A stretch of DNA of 64,000 bases from contig SKCR01001861.1 in NCBI GenBank assembly GCA_019454045.1, forward strand, positions 62,001-126,000, written 5' to 3'. The notes beneath the pieces were generated by a model. That model saw nothing but the letters and a program-made list of their open reading frames with translations, made no database searches and was not told the origin of the DNA. The position numbers and the translations under genes are program-made. This DNA comes from Zanthoxylum bungeanum. Lineage: Eukaryota; Streptophyta; Magnoliopsida; Sapindales; Rutaceae. The number at the start of each line of letters is the position of its first letter. The first letter of the stretch is position 1. Positions 46,080 to 55,265 of the stretch are shown in pieces.

Positions 46080-48626
46080 AAAACTCTATATTTACATCAG
46101 AGAATTCAGATCCAACCAGATGGTATACGGTTTAAAAGATTCATTAAGCCTTATACTACTGTTCCAAAGTTGTTCCAATCCTCTAGAGTGGGGGTGAATA
46201 TGGTGGATTTTGAAGAATTGAAACAACAGTTCTCTCCGTTTTGGTCAGAGTCTCACAGCGACTTTAATCATCCAAATCCATTATGGAGAAATGAAGAGTT
46301 CTTTATTAAGCTTCCTTTCAAGCTTAATGAGGATATCAATCCTACAAAGGCTACCCATCCGGGGATGACTCCTTCGGACCTTGCTTTGGCCCAGAATGAA
46401 TGCAACCAGTTGCTACAGCAAGGATTAATTGAGCCCACAACTTCTGATTGGGCTTGCCAAGCCTTTTATGTGGAGAAGCGGTCAGAGAAGGCACGTGGAA
46501 AGAAACGTCTGGTGATAGACTACAAGCCTCTCAACGCTTTCTTGAAAGATGACAAGTTCCCATTGCCCAAGATCAACTCACTATTTGTTCATATCCGAGA
46601 AGCCCACATCTTCTCAAAGTTTGATCTCAAGGCAGGTTTTTGGCAATTGGGTATAAGCCCAGATGAAAGGCCCAAGACAGCCTTTTGCATACCTAATGCC
46701 CATTACCAGTGGAAAGTTATGCCTTTTGGCCTCAAGGTAGCGCCATCACTATTTCAGAAGGCAATGACAAAGATCTTCCAGCCAATAATGCATCACACGT
46801 TGGTCTACATTGACGACTTGCTTCTTTTCTCAAAAGATGCTGAGTCACACCACCAGCTGTTATGTCAATTTAGAGATCTTGTCCAAAGATATGGAATCAT
46901 GCTTTCGGAAAGGAAAAGCCACATGGGAAAAGATTCCATTGACTTTTTGGGAATGGTATTCAGGGATGGTCACTACTGTCCAGGAAAACATATTGCACAG
47001 GAACTTCTACACTTTCCAGATGACAATCTCTCACGGAAACAACTTCAGCAGTTTCTTGGGATTGTGAACTATCTTAAAGAGTTCTTGCCGCATGTCACCA
47101 TTCATACCAGCCAGTTGTCCAAAATGATCAGAAAAAGTGCACCTGAGTGGGGACCCTCACAAACTGAAGCTGTTCGCCAGCTAAAGCAGATCTGTCAAGA
47201 TCCTCCTGCTTTAAAGATTCCCACAACTGGACAACGTATCTTGCAGACAGATGCAAGTGATGAATATTGGGGAGCAATGCTTATTGAAAAGATTGATGAT
47301 AAGGAGTTCTACTGTGGACATGCTAGCGGACAATTCAAAGAAACTGAAAAGCATTACCACACAGTTTATAAAGAAGCTTTAGCCGTGAAATACGGGATAA
47401 AGCGTTTTGAATTCCATCTCATAGGCCATCATTTCCTCGTGAGATTGGACAACTCCTCTTTCCCCAAGATTCTCGATTTCAAAAACAAGGTGTTGCCAGC
47501 TAAGCAATTACTTCGTCTCAAGGAATGGTTTTCTAAGTATGAGTTTTCTGTGAAGCATATAAAAGGAGATCATAATGTGATTCCTGATATGTTATCCAGA
47601 CCACAACAAGTTAAACTCATTTCTTCCTTGACAGCAATACCTTTGATTTTTATGGCATCAACAACCCCGAAGGATTTCCTTTATCCATCAGCAGGAGTCA
47701 AGAGATATTTTCCTTCAGGGGTTATCTTCCTCAGTCCTCAGGATATTCAGACATATGCAAAAAATCATATGTTTCATTATCTGTCACAGCTCCAGAGGCG
47801 CAGAGAAGATTTTCACAGTCAGACCAAGTTCTTCCCAAACTATCCTTTTGTCAATGGTCTCTTTGTTAATCCTAACATGAGCCTTCTTGATGAAGAACTT
47901 TGGTATTCCTGGTGTATCACAGTCCTATATTCATCATCTCTTGCTTTTCCTCTTGAAGCAATGAGATCTCATCTTTGTGATAATCGTATGCACCAGTCTT
48001 TGGTTTGGACTCTTATGGAATGGTACAGTCCACTTCCATGGTGGAGAGATCAACTTACTACAATATGCAGAAAGCTTAACCTTTGGTGTAAACCTAAAGA
48101 AGAAATGGACAAGTTTGGGATTATCTTTATTGTCCATAGGCCTTATTTCCAACATCCTAGTACAAAGCTATTTTGGGCTCAAGAACAAGCTTTTGAATGG
48201 AAAGTCATTCCAGATACTTCTGCCCTCCTGCATGATCTTGGCTTATTAAGAAATCTAAAAGACTTTCTTTTAGAAATAAATCATTTTCAGCCAAAGAACC
48301 TTGATCCCTCTCACACATCCTTAGGACCAAGGCATGAACTCATCATCTGTCCTAAGAATCCAGATCCGAAAGAATTCAGTGGCGTAATTATCAAACAGGA
48401 AACTCCGTCTTCAACAGATATCCTCTTCCAGGATTCACAAGATCCTTATGAAGATTTTGAACCAATGAAGATAGAGCCAACAAGGCCTGAAGAACCAGGG
48501 CCAAGCCACACTAAAGATATGTACCCAATCAGTGATCCATGGTGGTACAATGTCTATGGAGAGATTAATTCAGATGATTCAGACTATGACAATTTCAATC
48601 TCTCACCATCACAAAACTCGATGTGA
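46080..48626 (+). CDS. Pararetroviral RT-RNase H, N-terminally truncated
   Basis: The frame is open from just after a TAG at 46,077 to TGA at 48,624-48,626 (848 codons) and has no proper start, since the fragment begins mid-ORF. Reverse transcriptase motifs appear in order: LVIDYKPLN, FSKFDLKAGFWQL, PFGLKVAPSLFQ and the catalytic YIDDLL near 46,810. RNase H keeps its acids in LQTDAS, YKEALAV, VRLDNS and NVIPDMLS. About 330 more residues follow with no family I recognise: a Trp-rich middle (LMEWYSPLPWWRDQL) and an acidic, Pro-rich end. There are no internal stops, so integration is young or the frame was kept. It is annotated as a relic, not a functional gene. Confidence 0.88.
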   Translation, partial: KTLYLHQRIQIQPDGIRFKRFIKPYTTVPKLFQSSRVGVNMVDFEELKQQFSPFWSESHSDFNHPNPLWRNEEFFIKLPFKLNEDINPTKATHPGMTPSDLALAQNECNQLLQQGLIEPTTSDWACQAFYVEKRSEKARGKKRLVIDYKPLNAFLKDDKFPLPKINSLFVHIREAHIFSKFDLKAGFWQLGISPDERPKTAFCIPNAHYQWKVMPFGLKVAPSLFQKAMTKIFQPIMHHTLVYIDDLLLFSKDAESHHQLLCQFRDLVQRYGIMLSERKSHMGKDSIDFLGMVFRDGHYCPGKHIAQELLHFPDDNLSRKQLQQFLGIVNYLKEFLPHVTIHTSQLSKMIRKSAPEWGPSQTEAVRQLKQICQDPPALKIPTTGQRILQTDASDEYWGAMLIEKIDDKEFYCGHASGQFKETEKHYHTVYKEALAVKYGIKRFEFHLIGHHFLVRLDNSSFPKILDFKNKVLPAKQLLRLKEWFSKYEFSVKHIKGDHNVIPDMLSRPQQVKLISSLTAIPLIFMASTTPKDFLYPSAGVKRYFPSGVIFLSPQDIQTYAKNHMFHYLSQLQRRREDFHSQTKFFPNYPFVNGLFVNPNMSLLDEELWYSWCITVLYSSSLAFPLEAMRSHLCDNRMHQSLVWTLMEWYSPLPWWRDQLTTICRKLNLWCKPKEEMDKFGIIFIVHRPYFQHPSTKLFWAQEQAFEWKVIPDTSALLHDLGLLRNLKDFLLEINHFQPKNLDPSHTSLGPRHELIICPKNPDPKEFSGVIIKQETPSSTDILFQDSQDPYEDFEPMKIEPTRPEEPGPSHTKDMYPISDPWWYNVYGEINSDDSDYDNFNLSPSQNSM

Positions 48627-48870
48627 TCATGTTTTGTCGTTTGTTTTAATAATTCATGCTTTAGACAGCATGATGGGTGTGCTTTTGCTTTTAGTCATTA
48701 TCATGCTTTAGCATCTTTGCTTTAGCATCTTTTCTTTTGCTTTTGCTTTTGTAAAAGTAGATTCCTTTGCTTTAGCTTTTGCTTTAGTTAAAGGAGTGAT
48801 CTTTGTTTGATCTTATCCCTTTGGTGCGGGGTCCTGTCCCACCAAAGATGCTTTGTGTTTCCTCTCCTCC
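48627..48870 (+). promoter_or_regulatory. Pararetroviral intergenic region, TTTGCTTT-rich
   Basis: Repeats of TTTGCTTTAGC and CTTTTGCTTTTG run from 48,660 to 48,790, just upstream of the TATA box. Pyrimidine-rich repeats in this position may act as promoter elements; that is inference. Confidence 0.5.
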
Positions 48871-48873
48871 ATC

Positions 48874-48881
48874 TATATAAG
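48874..48881 (+). promoter_or_regulatory. Pararetroviral TATA box
   Basis: TATATAAG in the context CATCTATATAAGGAGTGAGG, much like the TATA region of pregenomic promoters in this family. Transcription would start about 30 bases downstream. Confidence 0.75.
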
Positions 48882-48938
48882 GAGTGAGGTTTTCATTTTG
48901 TAATCAAGTTTTGGTTTTCGAATCAAGTTGGGTTTTTG

Positions 48939-48956
48939 AATAAACCTTACAATAAA
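48939..48956 (+). terminator. Pararetroviral polyadenylation signals
   Basis: AATAAA occurs at 48,939-48,944 and 48,951-48,956, shortly after the predicted transcript start. Pararetroviral RNAs are terminally redundant and use such a signal on the second pass. Confidence 0.6.
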
Positions 48957-49277
48957 ATAAGTTTGCTTACTCTCTCATGTTCAGCTAAATAACTATTAGG
49001 TTCTCTCTCAAAGCACGAGGGAGTCTTCCTCCCTCAGCTATTATTATTTATCCATGAGTTTGCAGTTCACCTCTATCTATCTCTATGAGTATGCTCTTCA
49101 CTTGCCACTTTGTGGATCTTGTGAATCAGAAAATAGTTGGAAACAACACCCTCGATCCTTGCTTTAGGCGGTCTCCTCTGTGAGTCATGTTCACCCGAAG
49201 TGTGGGCGCCGAGGCCAGGAGTGCCGTTTAGCCCTTAGTGTGGTGGTAGGGACGTAGCAGAGAGCAACCCGAGGTTT

Positions 49278-49295
49278 TGGTATCAGCGCCAGAGC
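49278..49295 (+). promoter_or_regulatory. Pararetroviral tRNA-Met primer site
   Basis: TGGTATCAG matches the canonical TGGTATCAGAGC for nine bases; the next bases are CGC, then CAGAGC. A small insertion or duplication in the site would explain it. It lies about 400 bases after the TATA box, as expected for a leader. Confidence 0.7.
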
Positions 49296-49429
49296 ATTTA
49301 CTGTTCACGGAGGTGGTAAAATAGTGGATTTGTAATAGTAGTTGTGGTGGAGTTCTCTTCTCTGTGTGAGTAGGAGGGAACCGTCTCAACATATACTGTC
49401 TAAACACTTTGAGAGTCAATCAATCTTAA

Positions 49430-49470
49430 ATATGTCTACTGTAGAGTCTCTACTTCTGCTAGTGAGTTAG
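49430..49470 (+). pseudogene. Truncated start of the next viral ORF
   Basis: An ATG at 49,432 opens a frame of twelve codons ending at TAG (49,468-49,470), close to the right edge of the fragment. By position it could be the first codons of viral ORF1 cut off at the junction. Too short to confirm. Confidence 0.3.
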
Positions 49471-49480
49471 TAAGAATATC

Positions 49481-50177
49481 TTGCTTCCGACGTCGCGACG
49501 CTAAAGACTTTGGCGTCGTGACGCCCGTGATTTACGGCGTGGCATGCGGAGAGCTCGACACGTGGCGATTCTGGATAAGGTGATAAAGTGACACGTGGCA
49601 CGACGGCTGGCAACTCAATGATTATACTGACATGGCGATGACGTGGCGCTGACGTGGCAACACGTGGCGAAAGGGATTGTCTGCACCGTATGATTGTGAC
49701 ACGTTGCACTTCGTGATTGGCTGATGATGACATGGCGGTGTGGACGATGACATGGCAGTGACATGTAGTGACACGTGGCGACATGTGGCGAAGGTGATTT
49801 TCGGCACCATATGATGATTACACGTGGCACGACGCAAGTTAACAAATTGGTTGTGATTGTGACACGTGGCACGACACACGTTAGCAAAATCAAACTTCTC
49901 AGATTCTAACTCGTGGACCCAACGCACGTTAGCATAGATCGGCACACGTTAGGTGCCGCGACGCCAAAGTTGTGTGCATCGCGACGCGTAAAAATACCAA
50001 AATATCATTTTTGTCTGTTTTTCCTTGTTTTGGCCCAAAATCACCTCCAGAATATCCTGAAACTTTATTTATCTACAAAATAACACAAAACACATCAAAA
50101 TATTCACAAAACTCAAGAAACTATACAAAATATTAAGTTAAATGAGTGGGAAATAGTGATATAATTACCACTCATCA
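49481..50177 (-). repeat. T2 LTR, outer part with G-box cluster
   Basis: Six perfect CACGTG hexamers lie in 310 bp (49,559, 49,592, 49,661, 49,772, 49,821 and 49,863), mostly as GACACGTGGC, plus several ACGTGGC variants. The flanks show GTCGCGACGC-like inverted motifs. The stretch ends at TCATCA next to the purine tract. All open frames here are repeat translation. Confidence 0.7.
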
Positions 50178-50190
50178 CACCCCCAAACCT
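50178..50190 (-). promoter_or_regulatory. Polypurine tract of T2
   Basis: AGGTTTGGGGGTG on minus, immediately before the LTR start TGATGAGTGG. Confidence 0.6.
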
Positions 50191-50838
50191 AACATTTTGT
50201 CAGTCCTCGAGCAAAACATAAAATAAAATAATATAAACAACTTTAAAATTTAACTAAGCCACTTTTGTAGGGATCACGGTTACATTTAGCGTATGCAACA
50301 AGCCTTTAAACCCTAGGTGTCCCTAATGGACGAGTTGTAGTATCGTGAGAGTTTACAGCAATGATACCCACAAACATTTTACAAAAGTAAAAAGATAGTA
50401 AAAGTAATGCACACAAAAGCAAAAAGACAAGAGAAAAGAGAATAAAGAAGTTAGTGACTAATCAGATGAAACTTCTACTCCAAGTTACTAGTTGTTTTGT
50501 TTCTTTTTAAATTACGGAATAAGTAAATTCTCCGATTATTTTTACCATTCTCCATATACACAGCCAACAAAATATTAACAACTCATTTTTGCCCACAACA
50601 GTCACAAGTGCAGTTGAGAAGAAGGTGATATTTTTGTCCTAAAATTTTATCAGAATTCACACCTTTTTGCGGCAATGGAATGATTTTTCTGATTTTTTTC
50701 TTTGATTTTTGATTTTTTTTTTATTTATATACAATATCTTCCGTCTATATAGCGAGCTTTGGGCCAGTGGCTCCTAAACCAGTTGGCTTTAGGGCACTAG
50801 GTGTTAAGACACCCTACAGACTTAATTACTCAGACTTC

Positions 50839-50905
<67 letters not shown>

Positions 50906-51360
50906 GCATCTTCGATCCATGTAGCGAGCGTTGGGCTAGTTACTCACAAACCAGTTGGTTTTAGGGCACTAAGTGTTAAAACACCCGTACAGACTTAATA
51001 ACTAGGATCTCATATATATATATATTTTTTTTTATCCCATCGCTTTTTGAGATGCTTCCTCCAATTAAACTAGAGCACTGAATATTACAAACTTTTCAAA
51101 TACAACTCATATCCGTATGTTACTATGCATGTTGATAATACCTGCCAATTGAACATATGAAGATTCATTTTAGTCAGTTTTATGGAGAATTTACAAATTA
51201 AATAATTCTAAAGGAAATAAACAAAATTAACTTGTTCCGAAATAGGCTTAAGATACGTCTCAAGAGTATAAACTCCTTACACAGCTATCTCTTACCAATT
51301 TCACCCGACTAATCAAATTAAAAACAACACAAAAACATAAAAAAAAAAATTAGCTCTGTA
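50191..51360 (-). other. T2 internal region, non-coding
   Basis: It matches T1's interior, including CCAGTTGGCTTTAGGGCACT and its second diverged copy after the (AT)n tract. No gag or pol. Confidence 0.6.
50841..50902. repeat. (AT)n microsatellite
   Basis: About 31 uninterrupted AT dinucleotides. The frames that read YIYIYI across it are not genes. Confidence 0.95.
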
Positions 51361-52734
51361 ATCTTTAAGGTTGTAATCTATGTATTTGTCCCTCTTGCAG
51401 CCATTTTCTTGGAATCAATCATCCATTTCTGGGACTTTGTCTCAGGAGGTTTGAACATTACACTCGCACTAATGAAAAATCGTGCGAACAGTACCTTACA
51501 TTTTAAACCGGAAAATCTCTTTTAAGAATTGTTGGAGCTCAGGAAAAACTTATCGGAGAGTTAAATGCTGTAGTTTGAATGTCGAGATAAATCTGTGTGA
51601 CATCATGATTTTCATCTCCTTGGGAGATTTCTTCAAATCCAAGTCCTCAAGTGTACTGAGTTTTGTTGGATTTTTTTTTTTTAAGCAGCAAATAAATATC
51701 AAAGGAAAAATTATATCATATAACAATGATATCACGTATAACAATTCAATCATATTTTACTACACTTGCTAAATAATAATTAAAAAAAAAACTAAAAAAA
51801 AAAACTAAAAAAATTGGTAATTTTTTTTTATTATAACTCCAATATATTATAGTATTATTGGTTGGCCGTAGACCGTAGTTACGATCAATTTTGCACTGTA
51901 ACGAAATCAGAAAAACCAATAGCAACCTCATTGTGATTGGGAAAACCACAACTTCGATGATGATATGCAGACGACGATGATGCTGACCATGGAGATGAAT
52001 CCGAGGATGAAGAGTTTGAACAAGAAACTGCTGGAAGATCATGATCCTTTCTGATTCTTTTGTTTCGGTGTTCATTTTAGAATCCTTGATTAAATAGTAA
52101 GTTAAAACTTTCAAGGTTGCCAAAGGGCACCACAATGTTGCCATTCACTGTGAGCTGGTATCAATCAATTTTTTTATTATTTTTTAATGAAATTCTCATT
52201 TTTACACCCAAAAATGAAAAAATTTAAAGAATTTTAATTTTACCCCCAAAGTTTTAATCACCTTATTAATTTATACTTTTAAATATAAATTTATATATTG
52301 ATTGAAATTTTTTAAGTATAAATTTATACGCCAATTGAAACTGTGTAAAATTAAAAATATAAAATATAAATTAATACATTAATAAAATTATTGGGGAAAA
52401 TTTAAATTTGTTAAGGTAGACTTTTATTTTGGGGTAGAATGAAGATCATGTCTAGCACTTAAGTATCAATTTATTATTCACTTGGTTATGAATTCTCTGA
52501 AAATAGCATCTATGTAAACCTCATTTATAATTGGAGTTGTGTAATAAGTATTAGTATTGAGTCTTGTATAATCGTGTTCTCATATTGAGATTTTAAGTTA
52601 TAATTCAGGAATACGTTTCTCATAAAAATAAGGGACTATCAAAAATTTTACATATTTTCTTTAAACTCAAAAATAATAATTTAATGACGGGATTTTCAAC
52701 ATATATATTTTCCTTTGTTATATATATATATATA
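51361..52734. other. Intergenic AT-rich DNA
   Basis: A minus-strand frame of 132 codons (52,144-51,746) shows no motif and ends in a poly-Phe tract from a T-run. I see no supported gene. Confidence 0.45.
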
Positions 52735-52761
52735 CTAGTTTTTGTTCGTGCCTACGGCACG
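52735..52761 (-). mobile_element. Putative Helitron 3' terminus
   Basis: On minus it reads a hairpin CGTGCC-GTA-GGCACG, eight bases (AACAAAAA), then CTAG followed by T. A short GC hairpin a few bases before CTRR, with insertion before a T, is the Helitron 3' end signature. The 5' TC end, which would lie to the right, was not identified, so the element's length is unknown. An AT tract lies just outside. Confidence 0.5.
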
Positions 52762-53375
52762 GTGTTACAGTATTTACCCGTACCGTAGATTACAGAATTA
52801 AATGATTTTATTTTAACTTTCTATTTTTTTATTCTTGAAGTATTCTTACTTGTTAGCCGTCTTTTTCAGCCCCCTTAACGTGTCCGTCCCACCAAATACT
52901 CACCAGCCAGCATTAACGGTTCTGCAAATAAGAAAAGAAAACAAATAAAATCAATCAATAAATAAATAAAACAAAAATTAACCAAAGACTTTTGCCCAGC
53001 AATGAAAGACTTAATCAACTGAAGCCATTACGTGTCAAATAATCCAGATTTTTCGGCTGACGCAGCAAGACCAGTAATTCTTTTTATCCTCTGTAACGGC
53101 GTTATTAACCAACGGCGACGTGGCACAAGAATAGGAAAACACGGAAACAGACTTTTGTCCTTATTAGGAGGTTAACGGAACCCTAACGTCGACAATTACA
53201 GACGTATCGGGCCGAAAATTTCTTCTGAAATTTACAATCCTAACATTCCGATTACAAAACAGAATCCAAACTGTTTGCATTTTCATTAATTTCTTGTGTT
53301 TTTATATTTAATAATTTTTAATTTTTTCTAATATATTGTTTTGTTCATCACTGCTACTGGAAAATCGAGGGATTC
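52762..53375. other. PB1 gene downstream region
   Basis: No other gene is seen. The 3' UTR of the PB1 gene should lie at its right end. A plant-like GC-richer patch (53,060-53,200) has short repeats of AACGGCG and ACGTGGCA. Confidence 0.4.
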
Positions 53376-54083
53376 CTAACCACAATAAGAGGACCTAGGG
53401 TTTCCTTTAACGTGGCAGGGATAGTAGTAGACTTTGCCGGAGACCGGATACCCGTACGGCGGCGAAGAAGGCCGATAACCGGAGAGACGATCAACGGCGC
53501 CTCTAAACGACGGTTTGGCTGCGTAGACAGGGTATCCAATCGACGGTGGAGAACAAGTCCGAGAACCGGAGCGATAATCAACGGCAGATACCGGCAGTTT
53601 GGTTGCAGGAAGATCCACACTCGTCGGAGGCGATACTTTCTTGAGTGATGCTAGAGGCGATAAAATTGATCTGATTTTCGAAGCGGACGCCGCCGAACGA
53701 TCGTATTCTTCAATGAGATTAGCCAAATCGCCGTCGGACTTGATCGAGATTAGGGTTTCAAAATCTCCGTTTGGTAACTGACACCTCAACGTCACGGAAT
53801 ATCCACAGAATTCTCCTAGTTTCACCATTAGCTCTGTAAAAACAAAGATTTAGATTTAGATTTTTAAAAAATAAAAATAATTAAATAATGGTGATAAAGA
53901 ATAAAATAGGAATAAACTCAACTAACCTGCAAAGGATATAGAACGATCAGCGGAGAGGACTCTGGTGAGACCGCCGACGTACCGAAGCTTGCCGTCCGAT
54001 GAACGAGGAAGAATCTTGCCGCCGTAGCTACACAGGAACTTCAAAGATTCTGACTTTTTAGTGGATTCAGTATCTCTCATCAT
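53376..54083 (-). CDS. PB1-domain protein, two exons, apparently intact
   Basis: PB1 (Phox/Bem1p, octicosapeptide) domains mediate protein-protein binding, and plants have many short PB1 proteins of unclear role. Exon 1 is 54,083-53,927, exon 2 is 53,833-53,376; the 93-bp intron has GT/AG ends (CAG|GTTAG, TTTACAG|AG) and the phases fit, giving 204 residues. The domain covers about residues 12-95: [15 protein letters not shown] with the basic Lys-15, [15 protein letters not shown], then the acidic loop [17 protein letters not shown]. The rest is Ser/Pro/Tyr-rich and low in complexity. A second ATG directly follows the first. A TATA box lies upstream. No stop or frame break was seen. Expression is not shown by sequence. 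Confidence 0.88.
53834..53926 (-). other. Intron of the PB1 gene
   Basis: 93 bp, AT-rich, GT...AG, splitting the codon for Glu in SFAELMVKL. The position inside the domain makes the reading frame strongly supported. Confidence 0.85.
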
Positions 54084-54178
54084 AGTTTCTTCGACTCCCG
54101 GATTTTTGGCTGCGATTCGATTTGAAAGGGAGAGTTGTTTCGTTGAGGCTTGAAACCTTGGGAAGTAATTTTGTGGAA

Positions 54179-54187
54179 TATTTATAG
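54179..54187 (-). promoter_or_regulatory. TATA box of the PB1 gene
   Basis: CTATAAATA on minus, about 95 bases upstream of the first ATG, implying a 5' UTR of roughly 65 bases. Confidence 0.6.
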
Positions 54188-54475
54188 GAAGGAAGGATAA
54201 GCTGCTGACGTAATAGCGGGACCCACACTTAATGTGTGGCGGTTATTTACCACTCAAATATTTGGATATACCTTTTTACTCGGCTGAAAGGAAACGCGTA
54301 AAGGGTCCACGTTGGCCCATCACGTGGGGCTCCATACTCATTGTAGGCAAGAATAAAGATACTAATTGATCGGGTTTATATTTATTTTATTAATATGTGC
54401 GAAAAATATTATTTTATCTATTTTAAATGATTTGAGCTTTAATAAGCTCTTGTGCACGTCATTGTTTAAAAATAT

Positions 54476-55214
54476 TGTTGATGGTGTTTTCAGGACCTAT
54501 GTTATTTACAGAGTATGACATGGGTAAAATGGGTAATTCTCTCCTCGGTCGAATTACGTTCCTCCGACCCGACCACAACAGATGAAGACCGACCACTTTG
54601 GTTCGGATGACCGAGCACTATAAAGTCGGCAAAAACACTCCCAGCATAAAAGACTATTGTGACCGACCTCATGAATACCGACCAGACATGCGAGATATGC
54701 TCAAGATGACGACACCCTATTCTTGCGGATAAGATAAACAAATTATCCTACTCTCACAAGGAGATGAAGTCAGAATCCAAGAAGGAATAAAAAAAGAGAA
54801 GGCAGTATTAGACTAGGAATCCTTGCAAGAGGAGAAGACTGAGTTCAACTAGGATATCTTATGCAAATAGGAGTCTGATTTCTGTATTATTATAAATAGG
54901 AGGGCAGAGTATGTGTAAAGGGCATCATAAAAAAAAACAGTGATCAGAATCATCAAGCTCTGACTTGTAAACACAAGAAAGAGCCGAGAAGAATATTTGA
55001 GTAATAAAAAGTATTATATTGTTTGTGCCCGTGGACGTAGGTCGGATCAAGATCCGCCGAACCACGTTAAATCTTCTTGTTGATTGGTGCATTCATCCGT
55101 CTTTTGCTAAGTTTGCCTTTGGTCCCCCATAACCAAACAAATTCACTGTTGAAGGAGGATTCCCTCGGAGGTGATATTCCCGTATTACCCTGAGACCAAA
55201 ATCCACCGTCAACT
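54476..55214 (+). repeat. Element G 5' LTR (739 bp)
   Basis: Contains TATAAATA at 54,891-54,898 and the segment CTCGGTCGAATTACGTTCC near 54,543, which resembles the internal array unit. The last base is T instead of the usual A. Confidence 0.92.
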
Positions 55215-55216
55215 GT

Positions 55217-55234
55217 TGGCGCCGTCTGTGGGGA
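55217..55234 (+). promoter_or_regulatory. Primer-binding site of element G
   Basis: TGGCGCCGTCTGTGGGGA, two bases after the LTR. This kind of site is common in plant Ty3-Gypsy elements. Confidence 0.75.
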
Positions 55235-55265
55235 ATCAACAAAAAGCAACTAGCGTACTAAGACA

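Larger units (their letters stand above)
46080..49480 (+). mobile_element. Endogenous pararetrovirus (Caulimoviridae) fragment
   Basis: The fragment runs from the polymerase part of the viral polyprotein through the non-coding region with promoter and polyadenylation signals to the tRNA-Met primer site and a truncated start of the next ORF. This is the order expected in the circular genome of a Caulimoviridae member. Movement, capsid and protease parts are missing. No LTRs or integrase are present. It sits inside a T2 LTR in the opposite direction. Both edges are estimates. The genus cannot be fixed by eye; a petuvirus/florendovirus-like type is possible. Confidence 0.87.
44712..51360 (-). 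mobile_element. Tat-like LTR element T2, partial
   Basis: A 3' LTR (44,712-50,177, TG...CA) is split by a pararetrovirus fragment; next comes a polypurine tract and about 1.2 kb of non-coding interior. The stretch 44,760-44,810 has TCGATCCCACGAGGACTT, common near the inner end of Tat/Athila-type LTRs. The interior matches T1. The 5' part, gag and pol are missing. Confidence 0.6.

Noticed and set aside
46080..48626. Gypsy retrotransposon pol
   Set aside because: No integrase follows RNase H, no LTRs flank it, and the downstream TATA, AATAAA and tRNA-Met site fit a pararetrovirus.
46080..49480. A complete endogenous virus
   Set aside because: Movement, capsid and protease regions are missing and the first ORF is cut after about twelve codons.
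50767..50998. Two plus ORFs over the AT microsatellite
   Set aside because: They consist largely of Tyr-Ile repeats from (AT)n.
51746..52144. 132-codon minus ORF as a host gene
   Set aside because: No recognisable domain, low-complexity end from a T-run, no splice or promoter context.
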